From contig JAURKO010000141.1 in NCBI GenBank assembly GCA_030831705.1, forward strand, positions 1 to 33,627: a stretch of DNA of 33,627 bases. Reading direction: 5' to 3'. The translations under genes and the position numbers were made by a program. Shown one piece after another: positions 33,274 to 33,627 of this stretch (the first letter of the stretch is position 1; each line of letters starts with the position of its first letter). The notes below the pieces were generated by a model, which was not told the origin of the DNA, did no database searches, and was given only the letters and a program-made list of their open reading frames with translations. This DNA comes from Daejeonella sp. (lineage in GTDB: Bacteria; Bacteroidota; Bacteroidia; Sphingobacteriales; Sphingobacteriaceae).

Positions 33274-33627
33274 TTCATTTTTTTTTATAAATATAAAAAA
33301 ACTATAGTTCTTTGGCATGCTTGTCACCTTTTAGAAAGCAGGGTCTGTTTCTCTTTACCCCGTGTTCTGCCCTATTTTTTTGCTGGAAATTTAATAGATA
33401 TCATGAAATTCCGTATCGCAAAAAAGATAGAGCTGCCACTCGGGTTTGTTTAATAGGACTTATGGTTCTATTACCTGAAGCTCCTCCCGATGAAAAACAG
33501 CTCCGGGTAAAATAAACCTTACCGAAGGAAGTTCTGGCCTTTGCCAGAATGACAATGCATTTCCATGTGGTTGGTGTTTTCACCAACCATTTGATAGATG
33601 GTTCTTGGTACGGTGAGAACACCGACC
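33274..33627. other. Gene-poor right end with hairpin repeats
   Basis: No convincing gene. Two overlapping open frames (33312-33515 and, opposite, 33401-33622) cover it, but neither has a recognisable domain, signal or leader. The final 100 bases contain three hairpins (separate entry). The segment around 33408-33515 has a base composition unlike nearby genes and could be part of a multi-copy element. Confidence 0.5.
33532..33627. repeat. Cluster of hairpin repeats at the right edge
   Basis: First, TTCTGGC (33532-33538) pairs with GCCAGAA (33543-33549). Second, TGGTTGGTG (33568-33576) and CACCAACCA (33581-33589) form a perfect nine-pair stem with a TTTT loop. Third, GGT-A-CGGTG and CACCG-ACC (33607-33627) form a bulged stem with loop AGAA, cut by the window end. 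The second, read forward, and the third, read in reverse, share the pattern GGTyGGTGTTyTCACC, so they are two inverted copies of one unit 17 bases apart. Confidence 0.65.

Noticed and set aside
33312-33515. Open frame of 67 codons, with a 73-codon frame on the opposite strand (33401-33622)
   Set aside because: Starts are poor, neither product has a domain, signal or membrane pattern, they overlap antiparallel, and the region is repeat-like. I treat it as non-coding.

Overview
The window is one continuous stretch of AT-rich chromosome from a member of the Bacteroidota, most likely the Sphingobacteriales (a Pedobacter-like Sphingobacteriaceae; the genus is a guess). The evidence is the gene content (DUF4270 lipoprotein beside a half-length GT5 'starch synthase' and panC, OmpA with thrombospondin type-3 calcium repeats, stand-alone heptose-1-phosphate adenylyltransferase), lipoproteins with a Cys near residue 20, near-absence of Shine-Dalgarno sequences, and promoters of the Bacteroidota type (TTTG, about 19 nt, TAnnTTTG). 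I see no integrase, transposase, CRISPR array, rRNA or tRNA.

Layout. 1-3.5 kb, leftward: 5' part of glmS, a 245-bp gap with a palindrome, a DUF4270 lipoprotein, and a GT5 N-terminal-half protein. 3.6-6.0 kb, rightward and tightly overlapped: panC, a UPF0104/LPG-synthase-like membrane protein, and rfaE2. 6.1-10.8 kb: acyl-CoA dehydrogenase, a TlpA-type thioredoxin lipoprotein and an M1 aminopeptidase lipoprotein. 10.8-11.7 kb: a small 4-TM protein and a divergent small lipoprotein. 11.7-16.7 kb: the transcription/translation operon rimP-nusA-infB, with a strong promoter followed at once by a terminator-like hairpin (candidate attenuator), a second promoter before infB, and a clear terminator after infB. 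16.75-22.3 kb: a surface-glycan cassette of an FkbM methyltransferase facing a four-gene leftward operon (GT2, GT2, MsbA-type ABC exporter, GT2). 22.5-24.7 kb: meaB converging on an Xaa-Pro aminopeptidase. 24.8-26.3 kb: a probably highly expressed OmpA porin-like gene with a perfect promoter and a very strong terminator. 26.3-32.7 kb, rightward: a 45-aa membrane miniprotein, ridA, a RarD/EamA transporter, recG, an M28 peptidase and an MFS exporter. 32.7-33.3 kb, leftward: two small PLDc_N-type membrane proteins. The last 350 bases hold no convincing gene but several hairpin repeats that look like a dispersed intergenic repeat family.

Most genes are core functions. The parts most worth a second look are the hairpin between promoter and coding region of the nusA operon (NusA itself influences termination, so feedback control is plausible), the stand-alone half glycogen synthase, the 45-aa miniprotein, the glycan cassette, the cluster of TTG start codons that includes panC, and the repeat-rich right end.
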